From: MGBC124762 sp048201935
GTDB lineage: Bacteria > Bacillota > Clostridia > Oscillospirales > Oscillospiraceae
Assembly (NCBI GenBank): GCA_048201935.1
Contig: DBFBGR010000011.1
Location: 1 to 64,000 of the forward strand
Length of the DNA stretch: 64,000 nucleotides
Direction: 5' to 3'
Shown here: piece after piece, positions 8,420-16,508 of the stretch
Numbering within the stretch: the stretch's first letter is position 1
How the letters are laid out: each line of letters starts with the position of its first letter
Notes under the pieces: model-generated
Told to the model about the DNA's origin: nothing
Database searches by the model: none
Seen by the model: the letters and a program-made list of their open reading frames with translations, nothing else
Made by a program: the position numbers and the translations under genes

Positions 8420-8448
8420 TTGACATTCTAAGGCGCAGGTGCTATAAT
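8420..8448 (+). promoter_or_regulatory. Consensus sigma-A promoter of thrS
   Basis: TTGACA (8420-8425), 17 bases, TATAAT (8443-8448): a perfect match to both hexamers. The predicted leader is only about 20 bases, so there is no room for the T-box that often controls thrS in Firmicutes. Confidence 0.92.
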
Positions 8449-8476
8449 TCCCCTGATTATAAGGAGGGATATTCCC

Positions 8477-10234
8477 ATGAGCGAGGAGAACCTGTACACC
8501 TTTGAAAACGAGGAATACCGCAAAACTTACTGGCACACCTGCTCCCACATCATGGCCCAGGCCGTCAAGCGGCTGTGGCCCGAGGTGAAGCTGGCCATCG
8601 GCCCCTCCATCGACGAGGGCTGGTATTACGATATGGACGCCCCCTTCCCCTTCACGCCGGAGCATTTGGAGCAGATCGAGGCCGAAATGCGCAAGATCTG
8701 TAAGGAGAAGCTGAAGCTGGAGCGGTTCGAGCTGCCCCGGGCGGAGGCTTTGAAGCTGATGGAGGACAAGGGCGAGCCCTACAAGGTGGAGCTCATCAAC
8801 GACCTCCCCGAGGGCGAGGTCATCAGCTTTTACAAGCAGGGCGAGTTCACCGACCTCTGCGCCGGGCCCCATCTGGATTCCACCGGCCGGGTCAAGGGCA
8901 ACGCGTTGAAGCTCACCGCCTGCAACGCCGCCTACTGGCGGGGAGATGCAAGCCGCCAGACCCTCCAGCGCATCTACGGCGTGGCCTATCCCAAGAAGGA
9001 AGAACTGGACGCGTACCTGGAGCGCATCGAGGAGGCCAAGCGCCGGGACCACCGGAAGCTGGGCCGTGAGCTGGGCCTCTTTATGCTCCGGGACGAGGGC
9101 CCGGGCTTCCCCTTCTTCCTGCCCCGGGGCATGGTGCTGCGCAACACCCTGCTGGACTACTGGCACAAGATCCACAAGAAGTACGGCTATTTGGAGATCA
9201 GCACCCCCATCATGCTCAACCGCCAGCTCTGGGAGCGGTCGGGCCACTGGGACCACTATAAGAACAACATGTACACCACCGTCATCGACGACACCGATTT
9301 CGCCGTCAAGCCCATGAACTGCCCTGGCGGCATGCTGGTCTACTCCAGCGAGCCCCACAGCTACAAGGAGCTGCCCCTGCGGGTGGGCGAGCTGGGCCTG
9401 GTCCACCGCCACGAGCTCTCCGGCGCGCTCCACGGGCTCTTCCGGGTGCGCTGCTTCACCCAGGACGACGCCCACGTGTTTATGACCCGGGAGCAGATGA
9501 AGGACGTGATCCAGGAGACGGTGCGCCTTTTTGACGAGGTCTACTCCGACTTCGGCCTTTCCTACACCATCGAGCTGTCCACCATGCCCGAGGACCACAT
9601 CGGCACCGTGGAGGAGTGGGAGCGCAACCAGGACATCCTGAAGGACGCCATCACCTCCATGGGCAAGGACTTCGTCATCAACGAGGGCGACGGCGCGTTT
9701 TACGGCCCCAAGCTGGACTTCCACCTGGCCGACTCCCTGGGTCGGACCTGGCAGTGCGGCACCATCCAGCTCGACAGCCAGCTCCCCGAGCGCTTCGAGC
9801 TGGAGTACGTGGGCGAGGACGGCGAGAAGCACCGCCCCGTCATGATCCACCGTGTGGTGCTGGGCTCCATCGAGCGGTTCATCGGCGTGATCACCGAGCA
9901 CTTCGCCGGGGCCTTCCCCGCCTGGCTGGCCCCGGTGCAGGTGAAGGTGCTCACCGTCACCGACCGGGCCGACGATTACGCCGCCCAGATCGCCAAGGCC
10001 CTGGACGAGGCGGGCTTCCGCTGCGAGGTGGACACCCGCAACGAGAAGATCGGCAAGAAGATCCGGGAGGCCACCCTTTTGAAGATCCCCTATGTGCTGG
10101 TGGTGGGCGACCGGGACATCGAGAACCAGACCGTCTCTCCCCGGCACCGCTCCGGCGAGGACCTGGGCGGCATGAGCCTGACCCAGTTCATGGAGCTGCT
10201 GGGCCAGGAAGTCCGGGAGATGGCAATTAAGTAA
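8477..10234 (+). CDS. thrS: Threonyl-tRNA synthetase, form without the N-terminal TGS domain
   Basis: 585 residues against about 640 for the usual bacterial enzyme. The ubiquitin-like TGS domain is absent and the protein begins directly with the editing (SAD) domain, whose metal motif H20-x3-H24 is intact, followed by the TDLCAGPHL segment. The class II core follows: MNCPGG zinc Cys near residue 281, motif 2 in HRHELSGALHGLFRVR with CFTQDDAHVF, and motif 3 GSIERFIG. The C-terminal anticodon-binding domain starts near LAPVQVKVL. Start ATG has AAGGAGGG ten bases upstream. It charges tRNA-Thr and clears Ser-tRNA-Thr. Confidence 0.96.
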   Translation: MSEENLYTFENEEYRKTYWHTCSHIMAQAVKRLWPEVKLAIGPSIDEGWYYDMDAPFPFTPEHLEQIEAEMRKICKEKLKLERFELPRAEALKLMEDKGEPYKVELINDLPEGEVISFYKQGEFTDLCAGPHLDSTGRVKGNALKLTACNAAYWRGDASRQTLQRIYGVAYPKKEELDAYLERIEEAKRRDHRKLGRELGLFMLRDEGPGFPFFLPRGMVLRNTLLDYWHKIHKKYGYLEISTPIMLNRQLWERSGHWDHYKNNMYTTVIDDTDFAVKPMNCPGGMLVYSSEPHSYKELPLRVGELGLVHRHELSGALHGLFRVRCFTQDDAHVFMTREQMKDVIQETVRLFDEVYSDFGLSYTIELSTMPEDHIGTVEEWERNQDILKDAITSMGKDFVINEGDGAFYGPKLDFHLADSLGRTWQCGTIQLDSQLPERFELEYVGEDGEKHRPVMIHRVVLGSIERFIGVITEHFAGAFPAWLAPVQVKVLTVTDRADDYAAQIAKALDEAGFRCEVDTRNEKIGKKIREATLLKIPYVLVVGDRDIENQTVSPRHRSGEDLGGMSLTQFMELLGQEVREMAIK

Positions 10235-10279
10235 AAGCTGGGTATACTAGAGAAAACCATCGTGGCAGGAGGGCTTTTT

Positions 10280-10903
10280 ATGCTGGAACCCAAGGTCATG
10301 TACACCCTGAGTTACGGGCTCTTCGTCCTCACCGCCCGCCAGGGCGTAAAGGACAACGGCTGCATCATCAACACCGCCATGCAGGCCACCACCCAGCCCA
10401 ACCGTATCGTCTTCACCGTCAACCAGGCCAATTTCACCCACGACATGGTGAAGGAGACCGGGGAGTTTACCCTGTCGGTGCTGTCAGAGGATGCGGACAT
10501 GGAGCTCTTTCGCCGCTTCGGCTTCCAATCGGGCCGGGAAGCGGACAAGTTCTCCGGCTTTGAACACCATACTGTGCGTGGCGACAACGGCATTCTCTAC
10601 GTGACCCAGGGGGCCAACGCCTGGCTGTCGGGCAAGGTGGTCTCGGTCACCGACCTGGGCAGCCACAGCCTCTTCGTGGCCGACGTGACCGGCGGCGGAC
10701 TGCTCTCGGACGCCCCCAGCGCCACCTATGCCTACTACCAGCAGCATATCAAGCCTAAGCCCGCCGCCGAAAAGGCCCCGACTGGCAAGAAACGGTGGGT
10801 GTGCAAGGTCTGCGGGTATGTCTACGAAGGAGACGAGCTCCCCGCCGACTTTATCTGCCCCTGGTGCAAGCACCCCGCCAGCGACTTTGAGTTGATGGAG
10901 TGA
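10280..10903 (+). CDS. Flavin reductase-rubredoxin fusion (high-molecular-weight rubredoxin type)
   Basis: 207 residues. The N-terminal 155 or so form a flavin-reductase-like FMN-binding split barrel (GLFVLTARQGVKDNGCIINT). The C-terminal 37 form a complete rubredoxin with both iron knuckles, CKVCGY and CPWC. This layout matches Hrb of acetogens, which passes electrons from NAD(P)H to a flavodiiron protein for O2/NO or peroxide protection; a flavodiiron gene is present at the right end of this window. ATG 10280 has AGGAGGG in front; an in-frame GTG at 10262 lies inside that site and is rejected. A TATACT -10 sits at 10243, so it probably has its own weak promoter. Confidence 0.9.
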   Translation: MLEPKVMYTLSYGLFVLTARQGVKDNGCIINTAMQATTQPNRIVFTVNQANFTHDMVKETGEFTLSVLSEDADMELFRRFGFQSGREADKFSGFEHHTVRGDNGILYVTQGANAWLSGKVVSVTDLGSHSLFVADVTGGGLLSDAPSATYAYYQQHIKPKPAAEKAPTGKKRWVCKVCGYVYEGDELPADFICPWCKHPASDFELME

Positions 10904-10924
10904 CCGCGACCGACTCCTAGCATC

Positions 10925-10956
10925 AAAACACCCGCCATACGGCGGGTGTTTTCTTA
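10925..10956. terminator. Bidirectional terminator between convergent genes
   Basis: AAAACACCCGCC / GGCGGGTGTTTT with loop ATAC. It serves the rubredoxin fusion on the plus strand and ends at the stop codon of the GNAT gene on the minus strand. Confidence 0.88.
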
Positions 10957-11487
10957 TAATTTTAGCTCCAACTGGCGGTCGAAGGGCTCGGCGGCCACGT
11001 GGCGGGGCTCGGGGCGCTGCGCGTCCACGCAGCCCATTCTTTCATAAAACGCTTGGCTCTCCACCGCGGAGTGGGCGGAGATGTAGAGCTTGAGCGCCCC
11101 GCGTTCCCGGGCCCATTGGGCAGCGGCCTCAAACAGGGCCCGGCCCATGCCCCGGCCCCGGCAGTCGGCGGAGACGTGGATAGCGGCCAGGTCTATGTAG
11201 CGGTGCTCGCCGCCGAAAATTTTAGGGGTCGCCGCCGCGAAGCCCTTGAGGGCTCCCTCCACAAACGCGCCGTAGACCCATCCCCCGGCCTGGACGGTAT
11301 CCCGGAGACACCGCAGCAGGACCTGGTAGTCGGCCTCGCTCCAGTCGTCGATAAAGGGGTCGGGGCGGATGACCCAGCCCTCCCCCGCCCTGCGCCAGCA
11401 GTCGGTGACCTCCTGGCGGCGGATGAAGTGGGCGAAGAGGGACCGCTCCAGCTCCTCCAGGGCCAGGGGGCGGTATTGAACGCTCAC
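10954..11487 (-). CDS. GNAT-family N-acetyltransferase
   Basis: 177 residues if the GTG at 11487 is the start. That GTG overlaps the TGA of the upstream gene (GTGA), which indicates coupling. Core GNAT elements are visible in the second half: beta-4 IDLAAIHVSADCRGRGMGRAL with the acetyl-CoA pyrophosphate loop R-G-R-G-M-G, and the C-terminal AFYERMGC motif. The substrate is unknown. The open frame continues upstream antisense to its partner gene, but that extension is Gly/Arg-rich shadow. Convergent with the rubredoxin fusion. Confidence 0.8.
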   Translation of the reverse strand: MSVQYRPLALEELERSLFAHFIRRQEVTDCWRRAGEGWVIRPDPFIDDWSEADYQVLLRCLRDTVQAGGWVYGAFVEGALKGFAAATPKIFGGEHRYIDLAAIHVSADCRGRGMGRALFEAAAQWARERGALKLYISAHSAVESQAFYERMGCVDAQRPEPRHVAAEPFDRQLELKL

Positions 11488-11801
11488 GGCTCTTGCCCCT
11501 GGGCCTGAAAGCCCGGGCTGCCCGCTTGCTTCCAGTTCTCCTCCAAGGCCCTGTGGAACCAGCGCAGGCTGCCATCGGGGAGCTGGGCGGCGGCCACCGC
11601 CAAGGGCCGCCAGAGGTACTCCAGGTAGGCCCAGAGGTCGTCCATGTCCCGGGCCTGGGCCTCCAGCCGGGTGAGCCGGGCCACGGTGACCCGCTCCTTG
11701 CCCCAGGCCAGGGCGTCCCAGGCCCAGGCCGCGCCGCCGGCCAACGCGCCGTCCACCCAAAGGGTCACCTCTCTGGCCCCGGTCTGCTTCATCTCGATCA
11801 T
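11484..11801 (-). CDS. Conserved small protein, function unknown
   Basis: 105 residues, soluble, with no recognised domain. It is Trp-rich (AWAWDALAWG, WAYLEYLWRPL, WFHRALEENWK) and ends in a Gln/Gly tail. ATG 11801 is preceded by AAGGAGGAG. It is translationally coupled to the GNAT gene downstream, so it may be its partner or substrate-side helper; that is inference only. Confidence 0.6.
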   Translation of the reverse strand: MIEMKQTGAREVTLWVDGALAGGAAWAWDALAWGKERVTVARLTRLEAQARDMDDLWAYLEYLWRPLAVAAAQLPDGSLRWFHRALEENWKQAGSPGFQAQGQEP

Positions 11802-11831
11802 GGCGCTCTCCTCCTTGATTTTCTAGCTCTT

Positions 11832-11861
11832 ATTATGCCACAGCGCGCACTTGTTTTGCAA
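11832..11861 (-). promoter_or_regulatory. Minus-strand promoter of the GNAT pair
   Basis: Reading leftwards: TTGCAA (11861-11856), 18 bases, CATAAT (11837-11832). The -35 overlaps the plus-strand -35 of miaB by one base, so the two promoters are back to back. Confidence 0.55.
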
Positions 11862-11879
11862 GAAAATACATGGTATAAT
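11851..11879 (+). promoter_or_regulatory. Promoter of miaB, divergent from the GNAT pair
   Basis: TTGTTT (11851-11856), 17 bases, TATAAT (11874-11879). The -10 lies inside the first of two palindromes that follow. Confidence 0.55.
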
Positions 11880-11944
11880 AGCCTGCGGCTATTATACACG
11901 ATCATACTGCATATACCACAACGGCCCTGCGGGCCTGTGGTATA
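11873..11944. repeat. Two adjacent palindromes in the miaB leader
   Basis: The first has arms GTATAATAGCC / GGCTATTATAC around TGC (11873-11897). The second has arms TATACCACA / TGTGGTATA around a nested GGCCC-TGC-GGGCC (11912-11944). Both carry TATAAT-like words at their ends. Confidence 0.8.
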
Positions 11945-11979
11945 ATATCTTGATAAACTATCTTTTAGGAGGTGGAGCC

Positions 11980-13392
11980 GTGGCAACGGAGCGTTTGACG
12001 GCGGAGCAGATCGCCCGCCAGATGGATATCTGCGCGCAAATCGCCGAGGAGAACGCCGCCCGGCCCCGCCAGGGCCTGGCCTTCGTGGACACCTACGGCT
12101 GCCAGCAAAACGAGGCCGACTCCGAGCGCATCCGGGGCTATCTTCGGGCCATGGGCTACGGTTTTACCGACGATGAAGCCGCCGCCGACGTGATCGTCAT
12201 CAACACCTGCGCCGTCCGGGGCCACGCCGAGGACCGGGTGCTGGGCAACGTGGGGGCTTTGGTCCACACCAAGCGCCGGCGGCCTGGGCAGATCATAGCC
12301 TTGTGCGGCTGTATGATGGGCGAGCCCCAGATGGTGGAGAAAATTCGCGCCTCCTACCAGCATGTGGACCTGGTCTTCGACCCCCACGCGCTGTGGAAAT
12401 TCCCGGAATTATTACAGCGAGTTATCCAAAGACGTGGCCGTGTCTTCGATACCCCCGGCGGCGACGGTTCCATCGCCGAGGGCGTCCCCGTGGAGCGCCA
12501 GGGCACGCTGAAGGCCTGGGTGTCGGTCATGTACGGCTGCAACAACTTCTGCACCTACTGCATCGTCCCCTACGTCCGGGGCCGGGAGCGCTCCCGAAAG
12601 CCCGAGGACATCCTGGCCGAGGTCCGGGAGCTGGTGGCCCAGGGCTGCAAGGATATCACCCTGCTGGGCCAGAACGTGAACTCCTACGGCAAGGACCTGG
12701 ACGAGGGAGTGGACTTCCCCTGGCTTTTGGAGCAGGTCTGCGCCGTGGAGGGCGACTTTTTGGTCCGCTTTATGACCTCCCACCCTAAGGACGCCTCCGA
12801 CAAACTCTTCGACGTGATGGCCCGGGAGCCCAAGATCGCCCACCACCTGCACCTGCCCTTCCAGTGCGGCAACGACCGGGTGCTGGCGGTCATGAACCGC
12901 CGCTACACAGCGGCCCATTACTTAGAGCTGGTGGATAAGCTGCGCGCACGAATCCCCGACATCGTGTTGACCTCCGACGTGATCGTGGGCTTCCCCGGGG
13001 AGACCACGGAAGAATTCGAGGACACCCTGAAGCTCATCGAGACCGTCCGCTTCGACGCGCTGTTCACGTTTATCTACTCTCCCCGGTTGGGCACCCCGGC
13101 GGCGGAGATGGCCGACGTGCTGACTTCTGAGGAGAAGCAGGCCAACTTCCAGCGGCTGGTGGACGCCCAAAACGCCATCTCCCACGACATCCACCAGGGC
13201 TACGTGGGCAAGCGCTTGCGCTGTCTCATCGACGGTGTGGGCAAGGACAGCCGCAACAATTTGACCGCCCGGACCAACTCGGGCCGGCTGGTCCACCTCT
13301 CCGGTCCGGAGAGCCTCATCGGCACCTTCCAAGACCTGACCATCACCGGCGCCACCACCTGGGCCTTGTTTGGGGAGGTGGCGCGGAGATGA
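11980..13392 (+). CDS. miaB: tRNA-2-methylthio-N6-dimethylallyladenosine synthase MiaB
   Basis: 470 residues. A radical-SAM methylthiotransferase that thiomethylates i6A37 in tRNAs reading UNN codons. The N-terminal UPF0004 domain supplies the auxiliary cluster cysteines C41 (YGCQQN), C77 (NTCAVR) and C111 (CGCM). The radical-SAM cluster is C187-x3-C191-x2-C194 (CNNFCTYC), and a C-terminal TRAM domain follows. The frame is open 43 codons further upstream through the palindromes. I chose GTG 11980 because TTTAGGAGGTGG stands six bases before it. First gene of the miaB-mutS-mutL run. Confidence 0.95.
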   Translation: MATERLTAEQIARQMDICAQIAEENAARPRQGLAFVDTYGCQQNEADSERIRGYLRAMGYGFTDDEAAADVIVINTCAVRGHAEDRVLGNVGALVHTKRRRPGQIIALCGCMMGEPQMVEKIRASYQHVDLVFDPHALWKFPELLQRVIQRRGRVFDTPGGDGSIAEGVPVERQGTLKAWVSVMYGCNNFCTYCIVPYVRGRERSRKPEDILAEVRELVAQGCKDITLLGQNVNSYGKDLDEGVDFPWLLEQVCAVEGDFLVRFMTSHPKDASDKLFDVMAREPKIAHHLHLPFQCGNDRVLAVMNRRYTAAHYLELVDKLRARIPDIVLTSDVIVGFPGETTEEFEDTLKLIETVRFDALFTFIYSPRLGTPAAEMADVLTSEEKQANFQRLVDAQNAISHDIHQGYVGKRLRCLIDGVGKDSRNNLTARTNSGRLVHLSGPESLIGTFQDLTITGATTWALFGEVARR

Positions 13393-13715
13393 TATCGCCT
13401 TCTACCTTGCTGGGCATGGTCTGGCTTTTTACCTTTAGCTCAAGGGTCGTCCTGCCCTATTTTTTGTTCAGCGTGGTCAGCGCGGCGGCCCTGGGCGCGC
13501 TCCAGGGCCTGGTGATGGCCCGGGGACGGCGGGGATATCGGGGCGCGGTGATCCCGGTGGTCGCCGCTGTGGCCTGGGCCGCCGCCTTTTCCGCCAGCGG
13601 CCTGGTGGGCAATTTAGGCGCGCTGTTTGTGTTTGGGCCGTCTTTGTTTTTGTGGCCTATAGCCTTGATCGTCGGGAGCGTCGTAGGTCTGTGGAGAAAG
13701 GGGAGAAAGAGCTAA
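13389..13715 (+). CDS. Small three-helix membrane protein between miaB and mutS
   Basis: 108 residues with three hydrophobic segments (about 5-25, 28-45 with a Gly-rich middle, 52-100) and a basic cytoplasmic end (RKGRKS). It overlaps miaB by four bases (ATGA) and abuts mutS, so it is co-translated with DNA-repair and tRNA-modification genes. No family is recognised and no link to mismatch repair is evident. Confidence 0.7.
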   Translation: MISPSTLLGMVWLFTFSSRVVLPYFLFSVVSAAALGALQGLVMARGRRGYRGAVIPVVAAVAWAAAFSASGLVGNLGALFVFGPSLFLWPIALIVGSVVGLWRKGRKS

Positions 13716-16508
13716 ATGGCAGAGAAAAAGCTGACCCCTATGCTCCGGCAGTACCTGGCCGTGAAGGACCAGTATCCCGACTGCCTGGTCTTCTTCCGCC
13801 TGGGCGACTTCTATGAGCTGTTTTTCGAGGACGCGGTCACCGGCTCCAAGGAGCTGGACCTGGCCCTCACCACCCGGGACCGCAACAAGCCCCCCGAGGA
13901 GCGCACCCCCATGTGCGGCGTGCCCCACCACGCGGTGAAGGGCTATATCTCCAAGCTCACCGCCAAGGGCTACAAGGTGGTCATCTGCGAGCAGATGGAG
14001 GACCCCGCCACCGCCCAAGGGCTGGTGGAGCGGGACGTGACCCGCATCATCACCCCGGGCACCATTTTGGAGCCCGACGCTTTGGAGGAGGACGCCAACA
14101 GCTACCTGGCCGGGCTCTGGCTGGACGAGGGCTGGGCGGGCCTTGCCTTTTGCGACCTCTCCACCGGGCAGTTCGAGGCCCTGGCGGCCCGGCTGCCCCA
14201 GGAGCGCGCCCGGCTCTACAGCGAGCTGGAGGGCCGCCGCCCCCGGGAGCTGGTCTTTGCCCAGGGGGCCTGGGATGGGCTCCAGAGCGAGCTTTCCCAG
14301 CGGTTGGGCTGTCACTGTGAGCACGGCGACGAGACCGGCTTTTTTCTGGACCGGGCCCAGGAGCTGGTCCAGGAGCAATTCGTCCGGCTGGACGGCGCGC
14401 TGACCAACGACGAGGGCCGCGACGCGGCCATCCGGGCGGTGGGCGGCCTTTTGAGCTACCTCTACCAGACCCAGCGCACCACCCACATCCCTACGCTGAA
14501 GATGCTGTCCTTCCGCACCGGGCGGGCCTACATGGAGCTGGACCGCACCGCGCGGCGCAATCTGGAGCTCACCGAGACCCTGCGGGGCAAGGACAAGCGG
14601 GGCAGTTTGTTGTGGGTCATGGACCGGTGCAAGACGGCCATGGGCCACCGCCGCCTGCGCGCCTGGTTGGAGCGGCCCTTGGTGGACGCAAAGGCCATCG
14701 AATACCGCCAAAAGGGCGTGGCGGCCCTCTTGAAGGACGCGCCCTTGCGGGAAGAGCTGCGCCGGACCCTGGGCCGGGTGGGCGACCTGGAGCGGATGGT
14801 CTCTCGCCTGGGCGTGGGCGACGGCAACGCCCGGGAGCTTCAGGCCCTAGCCGGGGCCCTGGCCCCCATGCCCCAGGTCATGGCGCTGCTGGGTCAGGTC
14901 AAGGCTCCCATCTGCCAGGATCTGCTGGGCCAGATGGACGCGCTAGAGGCCCTGTGCGCCGAGCTGGACCGGGCGGTGGGCCAGGGCGACCTGCCCATCA
15001 CCGTCCGCGACGGCGGCATCATCGCCCCGGGCTACGACGAGCGGGTGGACCACTACCAGGCCCTGCTGCAAAACGGCGGCCAGGCGGTGATGGACCTGGA
15101 GAGCGCCGAGCGTGAGCGCACCGGCATCAAGAACCTGAAGGTCAAGTACAACAAGGTCTTTGGCTACTACATTGAAATTTCAAACGCCTACAAGGGCGAG
15201 GTGCCCTTGGAGTACGTTCGCCGCCAGACCGTCACCACCGGCGAGCGCTACATCTCCCCGGAGCTGAAGGAGCTGGAGGAGGAGATCTTGAACGCCCGGG
15301 AGCGGGACGCCCAACTGGAGTATGAGATCTTCTGCCGCTTGCGGGCCTTGGCGGTGGACGCCGCCGGGGCCATCCAGCAAAACGCCGACGCCATCGCCCA
15401 ACTGGACGTGCTGTGCTCCCTGGCCGACCTGGCCCAGAGCGAGCGGTACGTCCGCCCCAAGGTGGACGACTCCCGGATCATCGACATCGAGCAGGGCCGC
15501 CACCCGGTGGTGGAGAAGACCCTGGACAGCGGGCTCTTTATCCCCAACAACACCTTCATGGACGGGGAAAACGTCACCGTGGCCCTCATCACCGGCCCCA
15601 ACATGGCGGGCAAGTCCACCTATATGCGCCAGGTGGGGCTCATGGTGCTCATGGCCCAGATGGGGTCCTTTGTTCCCGCCAAGCGGGCCCGCATCGGCGT
15701 GGTGGACCAGGTCTTCACCCGCATCGGCGCCTCCGACGACCTGGCCTCGGGCCAGTCCACCTTCATGGTGGAGATGATGGAGGTGGCCTACATCCTGGAC
15801 CACGCCACCTCCCGGAGCCTGCTGCTCATGGACGAGATCGGCCGGGGCACCTCCACCTATGACGGCCTCTCCATCGCCCAGTCGGTGATGGAGTACTGCG
15901 CCGCCACCCTTCGGGCCAAGACCATCTTCTCCACCCACTACCACGAGCTGGGGGACGCCGCCGCCCAGACCGACTACTGCATGAACTTCAACATCGCCGC
16001 CCAAAAGCAGGGCGATAAGGTGGTCTTTTTGCGCAAGATCGTCCCCGGCTCCGCCAGCCGGAGCTACGGTGTGGAGGTGGCCGCCCTGGCTGGTGTGCCC
16101 CAGGAGGTGGTCCGCCGGGCGGGAGACCTGCTTCGCGGCGCGGAGCGGGAGAGCCGCCGGGCCCGGCAGAGCGTCCGGGAGCCGAAAGACCCCAACGAAA
16201 AAGTGGTGGTCCAGACCGATGATGGGCCAAAGGAATACCCGGCCTGGACGGCGGAGGTCCTGGAGGAACTGCGCCGCATGAAGGAGGCCCGGGAGCGGGG
16301 CGAGCAGGTCAAGTACGACATGACCCAGTGGTGGCCCAAGGACGTGGCCCTTATCGTGGACACCTACGGCGCGGGACTTCCCGTGCTGGAGCAGCTGGAC
16401 CGGACCGACGTGGACCGGCTCACGCCCATGGAGGCCATGCAGCTTGTTTACGAGCTGAAAGAGCATATCAGGAGAGCGGGATGGAAATGGGACTGGCCGG
16501 AAGAGTGA
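13716..16508 (+). CDS. mutS: DNA mismatch repair protein MutS
   Basis: 930 residues, slightly longer than the usual 850-880. The mismatch-reading Phe-x-Glu is present as GDFYE around residue 31-35. The connector, lever and clamp domains follow. The ABC-type ATPase has Walker A GPNMAGKSTYMR near 626, Walker B LLLMDEIGRGTS, and signature-like DLASGQSTFM. A charged C-terminal region (KEARERGEQVKYD) leads to the dimer/tetramer end. It binds mismatches and recruits MutL, encoded two genes downstream. Confidence 0.97.
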   Translation: MAEKKLTPMLRQYLAVKDQYPDCLVFFRLGDFYELFFEDAVTGSKELDLALTTRDRNKPPEERTPMCGVPHHAVKGYISKLTAKGYKVVICEQMEDPATAQGLVERDVTRIITPGTILEPDALEEDANSYLAGLWLDEGWAGLAFCDLSTGQFEALAARLPQERARLYSELEGRRPRELVFAQGAWDGLQSELSQRLGCHCEHGDETGFFLDRAQELVQEQFVRLDGALTNDEGRDAAIRAVGGLLSYLYQTQRTTHIPTLKMLSFRTGRAYMELDRTARRNLELTETLRGKDKRGSLLWVMDRCKTAMGHRRLRAWLERPLVDAKAIEYRQKGVAALLKDAPLREELRRTLGRVGDLERMVSRLGVGDGNARELQALAGALAPMPQVMALLGQVKAPICQDLLGQMDALEALCAELDRAVGQGDLPITVRDGGIIAPGYDERVDHYQALLQNGGQAVMDLESAERERTGIKNLKVKYNKVFGYYIEISNAYKGEVPLEYVRRQTVTTGERYISPELKELEEEILNARERDAQLEYEIFCRLRALAVDAAGAIQQNADAIAQLDVLCSLADLAQSERYVRPKVDDSRIIDIEQGRHPVVEKTLDSGLFIPNNTFMDGENVTVALITGPNMAGKSTYMRQVGLMVLMAQMGSFVPAKRARIGVVDQVFTRIGASDDLASGQSTFMVEMMEVAYILDHATSRSLLLMDEIGRGTSTYDGLSIAQSVMEYCAATLRAKTIFSTHYHELGDAAAQTDYCMNFNIAAQKQGDKVVFLRKIVPGSASRSYGVEVAALAGVPQEVVRRAGDLLRGAERESRRARQSVREPKDPNEKVVVQTDDGPKEYPAWTAEVLEELRRMKEARERGEQVKYDMTQWWPKDVALIVDTYGAGLPVLEQLDRTDVDRLTPMEAMQLVYELKEHIRRAGWKWDWPEE

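Noticed and set aside
8208..8476. T-box leader upstream of thrS
   Set aside because: The promoter at 8420-8448 leaves only about 20 transcribed bases before the start codon, and no specifier-loop or T-box sequence is visible.
8204..10147. Antisense open frame of 647 codons opposite thrS
   Set aside because: thrS has all class II synthetase motifs on the plus strand; the antisense product is compositionally biased.
10954..11760. 268-codon version of the GNAT gene
   Set aside because: The first about 90 codons are antisense-phase shadow of the upstream small gene. The GTGA overlap at 11484-11487 marks the likely start.
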